Shown: positions 50,652-62,533 of the stretch, in pieces
Numbering within the stretch: position 1 is the first letter of the stretch
Layout: every line of letters begins with the position of its first letter
Assembly: GCA_030248195.1 (NCBI GenBank)
Contig: JASAND010013270.1
Coordinates: 1-64,000, forward strand
Length of the DNA: 64,000 nt
Origin: Trissonchulus latispiculum
Lineage: Eukaryota; Nematoda; Enoplea; Enoplida; Ironidae
Reading direction: 5' to 3'
Program-made: the position numbers and the translations under genes
The notes under the pieces: generated by a model
What the model saw: only the letters and a program-made list of their open reading frames with translations
Database searches by the model: none
What the model was told of the DNA's origin: nothing

Positions 50652-51334
50652 TTGTGACTAATAAAATTAGAAAGTTTTAGTTTATTCGTAGATTAATATT
50701 TTATCATATGTTATGGTTTTCAGGGAAATCTTGTCACATCAGAAACCCTGGGCAAGACTGTAATTACGACAGTCTTTTATATTTGCCGAGAATTAACTTG
50801 GATGCAATTCTATTTTCTTTGATTCCAGTTAAGTCTTCGCTAAAGCTACGGATCCAGCTCAAAATTGGACACTGTTTACTTTACTTCAGCTATAACTAAA
50901 TCATTTACAGTTCATTATCGCACAGATTGTCGCACTCAGTTTCAATTTTCTTTACGCATCGGAAATCAGGAACATCAAAGATGATAATCAAATCTGGTAA
51001 AAACCATTCGTCTGATTTAACTAGTCTAGTAATTGCTCTCTGAGTCAGACATAGTGTTAGCTTCGTACAACTACTGGAGCATTGCACTGTCAGTAGTCAA
51101 ACTTTGTGTTGTAAACCGCGCTTATTATTTACGTCCATTGGAGTCAACAATGTAGTCATTAATGGTTTAAAGTGTCGCTAAACATAATGAGTCGATAATA
51201 TAAAAAGTACATATTTCTGTTTATGCAAAAGAGAATCCACATAAAACTAAACCGTCAGAGCTGCTTTGGCTTTTGCATTAATCCTCCTACTATTTAATGT
51301 GTACTCTAGTTACTGTGGTGACTCGCGATTACTC
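50652..51334. other. 3' flank of secreted Cys-rich gene
   Basis: The poly(A) signal AATAAA is at 50,660-50,665. Beyond it I see no gene or repeat up to the hAT-like element, whose target copy GATTACTC is at 51,327-51,334. Confidence 0.4.
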
Positions 51335-53322
51335 CAGAGTTGGACATGGACACATTTTTGCTGAGCGCGACCGCTCGCTCCGCGACCGCAGCCCGCAGGC
51401 TAATTTTGTGACCGCACAATTTTGAGTAATTGACCTTTAATACTGTGCAAAATTCCACTTTTTCCCTATTCTAAAGTTTTTTCAATGTAACCGCAGCATG
51501 TACATATTCCGTTTCAGGCTGGTGCAGCTTCGATATACCATTTTCCATAGCACAATTGAAAATTACTTACAAACTTAATTTAAGATAATTTCATTAAGTG
51601 CTAACTCCGTTTATCTCAAGATGCAGCAACAGGCACAGAAGGACCTTTCCCACCTGCCACACCTAGTACTGATCTGCGATAAATTCTAGTTAGCAAACTC
51701 TTTCAACCTAAATTTAAACTAGAGCTAATAACTGTAATGTGATGAAAACTTAGCGTATGACATTCCAATGAGATCATTGAACCAACGTCCTGAATGAAAA
51801 AGGGTAGTCGTGTTCGAGCTGTGTCGTTGACAGAGGAAGAAAGTTAGTTCCAGGAGGAGAGGATGACCGTGATCTGCAGACACATCTTTGAGATCATTGA
51901 AATATTTGAGATGGAGATCTTGAGATGCGAGATCATTTATTACTGAGGAAATTAGATAGATTGACCAGCGATTGATGGGAAGCATAAAGGCAGAGATTGA
52001 TCAGGAAAACAAAAAAACCAAACGAGATCAAGTGCAGAGAGATCAATCCGTAGTATGAGATCATTTGGCATGGAGTGTACAAATAAGGCGAGGTCAGGAG
52101 AGAAAGAAATTGCGTGTATATGCATTGAACTTTTAGAAGTATTTCCTTGATTTCACTCTAAAATATTCATAAGTGGATGCTAACTTCGTGAAAAATCAAT
52201 TTGAATTCTACTATTGTCTACGGTCTAAGGCCAGAGTTAGCTAATACACAAATTCTCAAAAATTGGGCGCGCAGTCTATTCAGTCTTGATCTGGAGCCCA
52301 CTCTGACCAGTCGGTTTCTTATTCGTCTACTTTCACTATTCACTGTGACCCTTTCGCGGGTATTTTTGGACGGGATGGGGGATCACCTTCCCTTTACCCT
52401 AAAGGTTTGTATCTGGCGGTTTTTGTTCATCTTTATTATATATCAAAGCGCTTGTGCTGTTTTTTTCTTTAATATTATTGAAAATGTTCTTTTTGATTTG
52501 TGCCTCTGTTACTTTTGATGTTTAGTGCCTTTTGTTTAAAATTAGTAAATTCGTGACAATTTAGATTAGGGCTGTGTCGTCTTTTATTTAGTCGGTTAGC
52601 GGTTAAGCGTGGGAATAGTCAGACATATAGACACTCATTCACGAACTTTCAACTCCTTGTTGAAAATCAAATTATCTTTACTGAATATTTAAATTCTACA
52701 CTTCTTCTATTTAATTTTATTATCGCACCATGCTCCTGCAAGGTATAGGAGCGGATCCCGTATTAATTTCCAATCAGCGCAAAACCTTTCCATGTTAGCT
52801 TCTAAATCTTATTGAAATTTCTGCTTTTTTATTACCACAAAGAGCTACTAATTAACGTACATGTCAACTGTTACTTGAACAAAATGGTACTAATTTCAGA
52901 AAGGGTTCGATAGTGGTCCCGGAGTGCCTAAACTTGAAAATTTCAAATCTTTTGTATTTTGCTGGTAGCTCATTGAAATGAACAGAAACCCATAAAGAAC
53001 CCATCAAAATTGAAATTAGACAAAAGGGGTTAAACAAATTTAAAACTGGAAGCTGCAGCAAGTGTCCAAATAGACAGCAGCTGCTGTCTGTCCAAATATC
53101 CAAAACATTTTAGCAAATTAAAACAAAATAAACAGCAAGTGAGATTCGTCCAAAGAGGTGACAATATTTTGTAAACGAAGGGAAATTTGAAAACAAGGAA
53201 ACGTTTACTACTAATTGGCCTGAATTACCAGGATTTGATAGAAATCTGAGGTCATTGCGCTCAAAGAAAGTTTGAGCACGACCGCGACCGCCTGCGAGTA
53301 CCATCGACCGCGTCCAGCTCTG
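51335..53322. mobile_element. hAT-like non-autonomous element
   Basis: The left end CAGAGTTGGACATGGAC and the inverse of the right end, CAGAGCTGGACGCGGTC, match in form. Each is followed by GACCGC-rich subterminal sequence. Flanking octamers GATTACTC (51,327-51,334) and GTTTACTC (53,323-53,330) differ by one base. CAG-type ends and an 8-bp duplication suit hAT elements. The 2-kb interior has no recognisable transposase. Confidence 0.5.
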
Positions 53323-53330
53323 GTTTACTC

Positions 53331-55029
53331 TACAGTCAACATTCACCCAACTGTACCTATAAATTAGGCTATCCCAAACATTCAAATCAGTTCTTGCTCT
53401 GAACATATCAGCAAGGAAACGGGTACAGTTTAGCGAATACAAAATAGCTCAAATTGTGCCTGGCTGAATCCCAAGTAGTGAGACAGTGGGACTTGATTAC
53501 TGCAGTTAAATAGGTGTATCCTGGTGCCAAGTTAACGTCTAATTAACCTATCTTAACTTTAACCAATGAAGTTCAGGAGGTCGTCGGGTACCAACGGTCG
53601 CCGGTCTCCGTGTTACAGTTACCTACTTTTGGGTACTATTCATCCCCATTTGTGTCCAAAAACAAGACAAATTTTAGAATCCACGGTCAATCAATCCAGT
53701 TAAGATACTACAATTTAGTATTTACGCTAGTTATTCCGTGGAAATTGTGCACAGTATCCTGACTTTCCAAGCGGAAGTCTTATAATTGAAGTCCTGACAA
53801 ATTGAGTAAATTGTGATTTAATTATCTTCACGTCGCCTTGAACTGTATTAGATCGGGATTTGATTCGAGAACAAGGTGGACCAGAGTTTTTAGTTACGGA
53901 GGCCTTGTTTAGGTAGCATAATTAGTTGACCTCAAAGTTCCATTGAGCGGTCAACTAATTATTAGGTAATTTTAGGATAGAATTTGACTTACTATTTCGA
54001 GCCATTTCACCAGTGTAGTGTATCGTATCGTATTGGAATCAAGTTTGCCCGACCCCCAAACTTGTGCAACTAGAAAGGGCTGAGAGAATAAGAATTGGAA
54101 GGTAGACGTGAAAGAGACCTCTCAGTACCTAAATTGGCTAAAGGCATTGACTAACCGATATTCGTCTCATTACATATATACATCAATTTAACCCTCTACC
54201 TGTAGGCATTATTACTGCAAAATTACAATCACAAGCCGAGAAACGGCGTTTGAACAATTTGTTCCGACTGTTATTTACTTCAACCTAACTCCCTCTTACT
54301 TTCTCATACTACAATGTAGAGACTGGGTGCAAGAAGATGAAGTGGTGAGGACGTCAAAAGCTTTAATTTGCTATATATAATTTGGCTGTATTCGGAAAAT
54401 TTGAAAATATGCCATATTTTGACTACAGGCCTCCGTCAATGCACTGAGGTTGTGTCCACAGCTAAACACCAGTGAAACTTTGTACGCATCTCCCTTTCCA
54501 TATGTTATGTGTAAATTGGCACACCGAATAAGGTTGGTAACGGTATATTGTGTTTACCCGACTTATGGGCCATCATATCCAAAAATTTGAGAGAATGACG
54601 TATTTTGAGGCAAAGCTCCCAAGCAGCAGCAGCAGGGATTGTGCGTATGCAAATTTCTATTGTGCGTTGTGTTAATACGCGAAACCTGTGCAGTAAATGG
54701 TTAGTTCAGGCCATGACGAAACATTTCTTTCGTGACATTTTTGTAACTGGGAATTGTGCAAACACCGACTTCACCTAACTGTCCTAACTTTTTCGTTTTC
54801 CCATGTTTAGCACGTGTCGGGATCACCTTTGGAGGACTATTGTGAATGATAGGGGAAAGTTTTGCAGCAAACATAACTGTCCTGTTTTGTGGACCCACGT
54901 GAAGTACAAAATATGTGAAAAGAGAAAAATCGGAGATGGTCGAAAATTCGCCCCCCTTTTACTCAGAGTTAGTGATTTCAGGGGGGGCGGATTGAGTTGC
55001 CGTCATTGGCGACCATACATTAACACAGG
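53331..55029. other. Unique AT-rich region with one strong hairpin
   Basis: No gene is recognised. A 14-bp stem ATAATTAGTTGACC/GGTCAACTAATTAT lies at 53,918-53,962. Short open frames here lack any domain or conservation evidence. Confidence 0.35.
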
Positions 55030-55275
55030 GTTGGGTACTGGGGGGGGGGGGGGGTGGTTGCTTGTCCCCAAAAAATTTTGAGGGGGCTTGTACCTTGAAC
55101 AAAAACTTTCAGGGGGGCTTGTACCCAAAAAATTTTGGGGGGCTTGTACCTTGAACAAAAACTTTCAGGGGGGCTTGTACCTTGAACAAAAACTTTCAGG
55201 GGGTCTTGTACCCAAAAAATTTTGAGGGGGCTTGTACCTTGAGCAAAAATTTTCAGGGGGGCTTGTACCTCAAGA
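55030..55275. repeat. G-rich minisatellite
   Basis: About seven alternating units of GGGGGGCTTGTACCTTGAAC and GGGCTTGTACCCAAAAAATT occur in tandem. The family is the same as the repeat in the three gene spacers. Confidence 0.75.
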
Positions 55276-55473
55276 ATAGATTTGTAAAATGTTTCCAAAA
55301 ATTAACGTTAATTTTATCAAAATTTGCAAAAACTCTTCAATTCTTGAAAAAATTCAAAATTTTGAAAATTTTTCAAAGTTTAACGAAATGAAATTGATTT
55401 GGTAAAATGCCTCTGTAACTATGCTATATAAGGTTGGCTTATATTTTCCATTAATTTGTCTATCACTGTTATC

Positions 55474-55515
55474 AAGAGTACATAATAACTGGTTACATAG
55501 TTATTATGTACTCTT
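55474..55515. repeat. 17-bp perfect hairpin
   Basis: Arms AAGAGTACATAATAACT and AGTTATTATGTACTCTT flank an 8-base loop. Weaker pairing continues outside (CACTGTTATC / GTTACTGTG), so it may be a miniature foldback element. Confidence 0.55.
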
Positions 55516-56064
55516 GTTACTGTGAAGTCGTTCGCCTGGATTATTTTTATGTGCTAAGATTCCAACATCCCGACCATTAGAGGTTAGACGTTGATAAATT
55601 TGTAGCTGACGATCTATGGAAATTATTTGTTAGAAATAGCAGTTTGTTGAGAAGCAATTAAAAAGCCAATCGTCTGGTTAGTTTGCATGACGTAGGTGAA
55701 GCATAATGCGGCCGCCTTGAACTGGTGGCCGACGTCAAAGACGTAATTTTGTTACAGTGTAACATATGGTAGGTAATTATCAAGTTGTAATCAAAACCAT
55801 ATTCAGTTCAGAACTGTTTAGTTTAGTTGCTTTGCATCTAGTTCAACAGGGGTATGATTATTAGTAATAGTAGTAGTAATTGATTGGGGCCAATACTGCA
55901 GTAATCAAGCAACTACCTTGAAATTGGATGGAAAATAATCAATCTAATATTAAATCTAGCATGGATGCTATACAAAAAATTTCTATCTCCAGGAAAAACA
56001 GGAAAACCTATTATGGAGGAAGTTGTATAAAACCAGCTATTTTACTTTTTGTTTTGTTATTTGA

Positions 56065-56125
<61 letters not shown>

Positions 56126-57651
56126 TTATTTGCTTTAATTAATTAGAACGAATTATTTGGAGCATTTTGCTCTTTCCTTTGTTTCTGTTAGTTCGATCAA
56201 ACCGACTGCTATACTTGACTTCATTACATTATTTTATCATTATTTTTTATTTTATGTATAGTATTTATTTCTTTACTTTTTATTACACTTATTGGACAGT
56301 GAAAACTCCTTTCAATCGATATACAATCTTTTCACTTATCGAATTGGTGTGATGACCGAATTAGTTTGATTTAAAAATCACTGTATCATGATCAATTAAT
56401 CGCAACCAATCAGCCAGCCGATAATTTGATTAATTACTAGGTAACTAATTACCATTTGATTATCTACCAGGTAACCAATTAATTCGGTCATCTTCAGACA
56501 GTACGTCTAATGGCTTGCATAATTCTTTACTGTATATTTGAGCTCTCAACGGTTAATTTCATTAGCAGTGGTGTGAAAGGAACCAATTTGTTTATTGGTG
56601 TCTCTGTTGATGCGATGCCAGTAGTAACCACTCAATGGCACCCTTCTAATCCTATTGAAATAACTATTTCAAGGTAATATTCCTAAAAGCTTTTACAAAA
56701 TGTCATGTTTTGTGGTGGAGTTTTTGGAAAGTCAAGTTTCCTTCATCTGCCTTGGTTGCTGCTCTGCATGCCCGCTTTTTTGAACGGTTTCTCAAAAATT
56801 CAATCTTGTTAACTAACTCACAGATGTTGCAACAGGCGGAGATTTTGGCCCAACTTCCCCGAAAGACGGTTTCTACTTCCTCCATCCCCAATTTCTTAAA
56901 AATGGCGAAATTTACAAGGGAATGAAGGTGATGCACAAGCTGAGTGTAGTAAAGGCTTTTAAAAACATTGAATATGAAAACTAGGACTTTGATCCTCCAC
57001 TATCTTTTGGGATATACATCGGATGATTAAACACAGTGTGTCGCTTCTACACTGAGGCTGTCGTTTCTATGTAGGTCTGGGCACAGTTCTGCAAACTGTA
57101 CCGTGTAAGTTGAGTTTGCAGGGTAAAATTACCTCTCAGATTTCGCCAAATGCAACCAACACTTCTCTTTGCATTGGCCATTGATAATGAAATCATTGAT
57201 CTGGTTGGTAGTTGAGTTGCTTACAGGGTGTGACGTACGAGTCAATAAGATTAGCAATCACCAAGAGTGCATGATTTGACTATAATATAAAAAGAAGAGT
57301 AAGCCACATCGCTTCACTTTCTGTGTTCTTTGAGCGACGGTGGTCCGACCAGAATACGCGAATGCCCCCCCTGGGGGTCTACCCGAGTGTTGTAAACTCT
57401 AAGAATCATACTGTAAACCAATATATCCGATGCTTATACTTGTAAAATCTCCTCATCAAATATAAAACTTCCAAAATACTTCAACGACTTAGATCTGTAC
57501 TAGGTACTCTATGACAATGAAAAATGAAGTAAAATTTGTTTAGTCAACCTTTGTTTCATGACTCTTAGAAAAATTGCTTCAAAGCATTAAGCAATCAATA
57601 TTTTAGGTTTGATGAATTTCATGCAATTTTAAATCCGTGGGTGGATAATTT
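55516..57651. other. Unique region with microsatellite and short TIR element
   Basis: No gene is recognised. (ATT)n occupies 56,065-56,123. At 56,351-56,492 a 142-bp stretch has near-inverse ends GATGACCGAATTAGTT and CCAATTAATTCGGTCATC and looks like a small MITE. The rest shows no pattern, up to AATTT at 57,647-57,651, the target copy of Gypsy B. Confidence 0.4.
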
Positions 57652-57776
57652 TGTGGTGTTTGAACAGATTGAAGATTGTCTTTAAAAAATATTACTTTGA
57701 AACAAGATTGTATCTATGAAGCTATGAGATAATGTGTTAGTATAGAGAGTTTCTTTGGGTTTGATTCTCTATTACA
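57652..57776 (+). repeat. 5' LTR of Gypsy B
   Basis: This is a 125-bp LTR. ATTGGCGACGATGG follows directly as the likely primer-binding site. Confidence 0.85.
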
Positions 57777-57786
57777 ATTGGCGACG

Positions 57787-57922
57787 ATGGAAACGTTAAG
57801 GCCTCCTGCGCCTTTCCTGGAAACGCCGGGAAACCCGTCTTTGCCTTGGAATCTTTGGAAAGAAAGATTCGAAACTTTCATGGTAGCAACTGGATCCGAT
57901 GAATTTAAAGGTGCTTTAAGGT
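57787..57922 (+). pseudogene. Gag N-terminal fragment of Gypsy B
   Basis: The frame from ATG 57,787 encodes a Gag-type start (PFLETPGNPSLPWNLWKERF), the proline/tryptophan pattern common at the start of Gypsy Gag. It continues for about 45 residues to the inversion breakpoint in CTTTAAGGT (57,914-57,922). Beyond this the plus strand reads antisense pol. Confidence 0.75.
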
Positions 57923-59771
57923 GCTTGTGTGTAGGTGCCGTGGCGAATGGTCCCATTATATCAATACTTAGCTTTTCCCATGGTCTGGATGGCCTTGATG
58001 AGACTTCTTGTGTTGAAGAAGATAACATTTTTGCGGATTTGTCACTCTCTTGGCAGATCCAGCAGTTTTGGACTAAAGAATCAACATCCTTGTTCATGTT
58101 GGGCCACCAATAAGACTCTCGAAGAACTGCCTTTGTTTTGGCAATTCCAGGATGATTTTCATGTGCCACCGCTAGAGCAGTCGATATCAAAGCTTTAGGC
58201 AAAACCAAACGATGGTCGGAGCGTAATACGCAGTTGTTCCAGCAAGAAAGTTCATTGCGAATGGCGTAGAAGGGTTGAAGTTCTGGGGGTAGATTGTTCT
58301 TTTTTGGCCAGTATCCACTGATAAAGGTGATCACTTTGTTTAGTGTTTCATCTGCTGCAGTTTCCTGTGTGATCAAATTTCTGGTCAATCCTGGCAAATC
58401 TGTCACCAAAGCCACTATGCTAGAGTCATTGCCAAGTGAATCACTTTCATTGGTCGATTCTGGAAGTCGTGACAATAGATCAGCTGTGACGTTTTGCTTG
58501 CCTGGTTTGAATTCTACTTTGTAGTCGTACGTAAGCAATCTTGCGTACCATCTTGATATTCGCATCGGGCGATGACCTTTACCCGAAGAGTTTAGTAGAA
58601 TCGTCAACGCCTGGTGATCGGTTTTCAAGGTTATCGACCGCCCCCATGTAAATGGGTGCCATCTCTCTAGGGCCCAAATACAGGCTAAGGCTTCACGTTC
58701 AGGAGTCGAAAACTTTCTCTGTTGAGGGGACAACGTTGTTGATGCAAACGCGATCACCCGTTCTTTTCCGTCTTGTATCTGAGATAAAACCGCGCCCAAA
58801 CCATATGCTGATGCGTCGGTGGTTACAATCGTTTGAGCGTCAGGATCAAAATACGCCAATGCCGGTGATTGAAGGATTCTATCCTTTAGTTGTTTGAATG
58901 CACCCTCTTCTTTATCCGACCAGTGAAAAGGTGTACCTTCCCGTGTGAGATTTCGCAGGGGTTCAGCAATGGTGGCGAAGTCTGATACAAATCGGATGTA
59001 GAAACCACACATGCCTAGAAATTTTCTCACTGTTGCGCTATCAGTCGGGGAAGGAGCGTTACGTATTGCTGATAAATTCTTTTCACTTGGTTTTATCCCT
59101 TCTGCTGATATGATATGGCCAAGAAATGGTATGGTGCTGACAGAAATGATAGCTTTGCTCAGTTCTAATCTCATGTTGTGTTTCTCTAGACGACTAAGCA
59201 CAGTATTTAGTCGTTCATCGTGTTCTGATTGGTTTCGACCAGAAATTAAGATATCATCTTGATACACTATGATACCTGAAATTCCTGCCAGTACCAGCTG
59301 CATCATTTTCTGGAATGCGGCTGCTGACGATTTCAGACCCATCGGCAAGCGTCGAAATTGAAATAATCCTTCTTCTGTCAAGAAAGCCGTAAGGTGTCGA
59401 CTTTCTTCCGCCAAAGGCAGCTGGAAATAAGCTTTAGTTAGGTCAAGCTTACTGAATATTTTTCCACCACGAACCGTAGTAAAGACTTCATCTTGATTGG
59501 GCAAAGGAAATCTATCAGCTATGACAGACTGGTTCAGGGGTCTTAGATCACAGCAGATTCTGATTTTGCCGTTAGGTTTTACTACAGCAACCATTCCATG
59601 GACCCAGTCAGAAGCATCAATACGTTCGATCACACCATCCTTTTCTAAACTGCGCAACTCAGCGGAAACTTTTTCTTTCAGGGAAAGAGGAACTCTGCGT
59701 AGTTTCTGGTTTGTTGGTTTTGCACCAGGAACTAGCTGTATCTTGTGGCAGAATGCTTCTATTTCTCCCAT
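57923..59771 (-). pseudogene. Pol segment of Gypsy B, inverted (RT, RNase H, integrase N-terminus)
   Basis: On the minus strand an uninterrupted frame of about 615 residues holds RT (MGLKSSAAAFQK; catalytic YQDD), RNase H (TTDASAYGLGAVL, STPEREALA, KTDHQAL) and the integrase HHCC finger (HPGIAKTKAVL...CWICQ) plus the first catalytic Asp (SIDIMGPFATAP). The frame then runs into antisense gag at 57,922 and would add a meaningless tail to 57,714. It has no internal stops, so the RT/RNase H part is well preserved. Orientation is opposite to the LTRs' primer sites and to both ends of the element. Confidence 0.85.
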
Positions 59772-59868
59772 TGTATCACTGAATAGGAGAGGAAAGGCGG
59801 TTTGCAGTTTGTTTTGAAAGTTTAAGGTTATTGTGAATTAAGATGAATCAAGAATCATGACCTTAAAG

Positions 59869-60253
59869 AAAGAACAACGGAAGCCAAGGGTTAAAGGTTG
59901 GTGACTTCGTAAAGTGCAAAAAGGATCACGTCCCAAAAGGTCAGTCTAGATTTTCCAAACCCAAGCAAGTTGTCAAGATTAAAGGTCCACAAAGCTTCCA
60001 ATTGAGTGACGGGAAGACCTGGAATGCGAGAAGATTGGCTAAAGCCCGGATTCCACATACCACCGTGATGGAAGACGATGACAGCTATGCTGACCTAGAC
60101 GTGATTGGGGCAGATGTTGCTGAAGCCCCACCTCAGGCGAACTTTGGTCCTCCAGCCGATGTCGTCCCTCCACGCCAGAGACGATACCCAGATCGTAGAA
60201 GAAGACCACCTGAACTGTTTAATCCCATCACAGGAGAATTTTACAGAATGTAA
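59869..60253 (+). pseudogene. Integrase C-terminal fragment of Gypsy B
   Basis: The plus-strand frame reads a basic integrase tail (GLKVGDFVKCKKDH; DGKTWNARRLAKAR) ending in a proline/arginine-rich stretch at the stop at 60,253. It begins right after the ACCTTAAAG repeat (59,860-59,868) that is the inverse of the left breakpoint sequence. Confidence 0.7.
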
Positions 60254-60270
60254 AGAAAAGTTTTTAAAAA

Positions 60271-60280
60271 CTGGAGGAAA
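60271..60280 (+). promoter_or_regulatory. Polypurine tract of Gypsy B
   Basis: CTGGAGGAAA directly precedes the 3' LTR, which confirms the plus orientation of the element's ends. Confidence 0.65.
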
Positions 60281-60404
60281 TGTGGTGTTTGAACAGATTG
60301 AAGATTGTCTTTAAAAATATTACTTTGAAACAAGATTGTATCTATGAAGCTATGAGATAATGTGTTAGTATAGAGAGTTTCTTTGGGTTTGATTCTCTAT
60401 TACA
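60281..60404 (+). repeat. 3' LTR of Gypsy B
   Basis: At 124 bp it differs from the 5' LTR by one A in a homopolymer. It is followed by target copy AATTT at 60,405-60,409. Confidence 0.85.
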
Positions 60405-60409
60405 AATTT

Positions 60410-62164
60410 GTCGGTTCTCAGCTGTTTTCAATTTTTCAGGTCCATTCTTAAATTGGACAGTCTTTTACAGAAGTCAAATATAATGGCCAAAACAATGGTT
60501 CTCTATGCAGGAAACGGTATTTATCATTTAAGCATGCCTCTGTGCTATACTTTCTCTTGGACGTTACTGTAGTGCCGCCGGTGCAGCCCGATCCCAGTGT
60601 GGACAATTTTTCACCTTTGCAACGTCTGAGAGAAGTTGTCTTTTGGAACGAAGTCTTACTCTTCCTATTATAGACTCTTGGTGTGGAAATGGTTGTTTAA
60701 TCAGTTATATAGCCTGTATTTGCTCAGTCCTCTTTTGAGCCGCAAGATAGGACATAATATACAGATCTTGTGTCTACTCGTTCTTCTCTGGGTTATCATC
60801 AGAAATGGTCTCTCAGCTAGCATTGAGAATAAGACTAAAAACTTAGAGTTCACTTTTAATTTCCTGATTCGTTTTGCTTATAACTACCAATTAACGCAGT
60901 AACTTCACGGAGGTCATGTTTCCTCATAGGTTGCTCTAAGCTACTACAGATTTCAGCTTTTCTTCTAATTTTAATTTTAATTTCATTAATTTTCTACACG
61001 ATTTTCTCTAATTTCTATTTCAATTTTCTACTTTGATCATGATCTGGATATGTACTATCTAAATCTAGAGCAGGTGCGCAGCTTACACATACTAGGAATG
61101 GTTTTATGCAAACCCGGATTCTGTTAACCTAAGTTATGCAGCACCAAATTTGAAAACGCCAGAACAGGAAGAAACGCTGGGATAGCCCTGGAAAAAGTCG
61201 TGAGAGTGGAACAAATTTGTAACCCAAATAGAACATGTCGACTTAGTTCAGACGCATTTCTTGACCGTGGTTTTAGGCTGTAACGTCATTAGAAGCTTAT
61301 GCCTAGAGCAACCATCAAACTTCAAAGTTGCCCTTTCTTCTGCATCTCTGGGGAAGTTTTCATCTCAAGTTTTCTGTCACTATCTCAAAACACTATCGTT
61401 TGAGTTTGTGTTTATTTTTGCACCAAATCATTGCCAACATTATGTTGCCAAGAATAGGAACCTAATTTGCCATAAATTACCTTAAATTGTACAACATAAA
61501 CAGTATATCCCACGCGTTTCAGGTTATTACTACCATTTAAAGTAATTCTGGACTGAGAGAAAACGTTAGTCTCAAAGCTGTCTACTGGGAGTTCTGAAGG
61601 TTAAATATGACACCAACATTTTAGCCGTTTTCCACAAAAAATGTTCCTTCAAAATTAGCTTCAATCCAAACTAAAGTACGCTTTGTAATATTTCAATGGA
61701 CATATTTAGTATATGCTCTTCTTGCAGACAATGTTTGCTTTATCATCCCATTTAGGCCATATCCTTGTTGTTATGTCACTATTTAGGAGCTCTGTGTCTG
61801 AATAAAAACAGATGCGAAAAAATTTGCTCAGGGGAATTGGAATTGCTAAGACGATTTGCTGTGGGAGTCAAAATTTGAATGGTTTCATTCATTAGAAGGG
61901 TCATGCTTTATGTAAGACGAAGTTTAGTATTTATGGTAAACAAGGAAATGTTGACAGCATCTCTTTGAAGAATTTCAGGTTTAAATTATCTTGGATGAAC
62001 TTTAACCGTACTTGTGCTAGTGTTACACAAGTGTTCTTTGAAATGCCACTGCAGTTTGGAGTTGAATTCAAACTTTGTGGCTGCATGACTTATTGGCAGA
62101 GCGTCCGTCTAGCGAACCGAAGGTTGTTGATTCATTCTCCATTTCAATCTGTGTTAATAAATAG
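60410..62164. other. Unique region, no gene recognised
   Basis: AT-rich sequence with short open frames only, the longest 88 codons at 60,636-60,902. Its hydrophobic composition reflects T-richness, and no domain or splice evidence supports it. Target copy ATAAATAG of the next element is at 62,157-62,164. Confidence 0.35.
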
Positions 62165-62416
62165 GGATCTCTTTAACTTTACCCCCCCCCCCCAAACTAC
62201 CAAAAATTGCAAAAAGCGGAAACTTTGATAGTTTGTTAACCTTAACTTTTTGTAGCAGCAAGCTACAGCAAACTGCTTTACACCGTTAAATTGAGCACAT
62301 CTCGAGAATTCCAACGATGTATCCAAGATGCTCTAAAGTTCTGTTGATCTCTTGCAATAAGCCTTTGAAGTTGACCAACTTTTGTTGGGGGGGGGGGGAT
62401 AAAGTTAGAGAGATCC
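62165..62416. mobile_element. 252-bp TIR element with perfect 8-bp target duplication
   Basis: The ends GGATCTCTTTAACTTTACCC and GGGATAAAGTTAGAGAGATCC (read inward) are near-perfect inverses, each running into a homopolymer (poly-C left, poly-G right). ATAAATAG flanks both sides (62,157-62,164; 62,417-62,424). An 8-bp duplication suggests a hAT-type MITE. Confidence 0.7.
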
Positions 62417-62458
62417 ATAAATAGTCTTCCACACACGTCCACATGAACTCCGAAAGCT

Positions 62459-62533
62459 GTCCGGGATATAGCTGAGTAGTTTGAGTACGCTACCGTAAAC
62501 TAGCCACCTTGGGTTCGATCCCCGCCCTGGACA
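62459..62533 (+). pseudogene. tRNA-like head of SINE
   Basis: GTCCGGG pairs with CCTGGAC as a seven-pair acceptor. Box A TAGCTGAGTAGTTTGAG and box B GGGTTCGATCCCC are present, and the T stem has four pairs. The anticodon loop is eight bases and the D region has an extra base, so it is not a standard tRNA gene. Non-tRNA sequence resembling a SINE body follows to about 62,700. Confidence 0.55.

Larger units (their letters stand above)
57652..60404 (+). mobile_element. Ty3/Gypsy LTR element B with inverted internal segment
   Basis: LTRs at 57,652-57,776 and 60,281-60,404 are nearly identical (start TGTGGTGTTTG, end TATTACA), and the insertion is flanked by perfect 5-bp duplications AATTT. Gag start and integrase C-terminus are on the plus strand, but RT, RNase H and the integrase N-terminus are on the minus strand between 57,923 and 59,859. 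Most of gag, protease and the integrase core are absent. Confidence 0.9.

Noticed and set aside
57714..57922. C-terminal extension of the Gypsy B pol frame as genuine protein
   Set aside because: It is the antisense of the element's own gag start, primer-binding site and LTR, produced by the inversion.
60636..60902. 88-codon hydrophobic open frame as a membrane protein gene
   Set aside because: Composition reflects T-rich sequence; no start context, splice or homology evidence.
62459..62533. Functional tRNA gene
   Set aside because: The acceptor pairs, but the anticodon loop has eight bases, there is an extra base before the D arm, and a SINE-like body follows.
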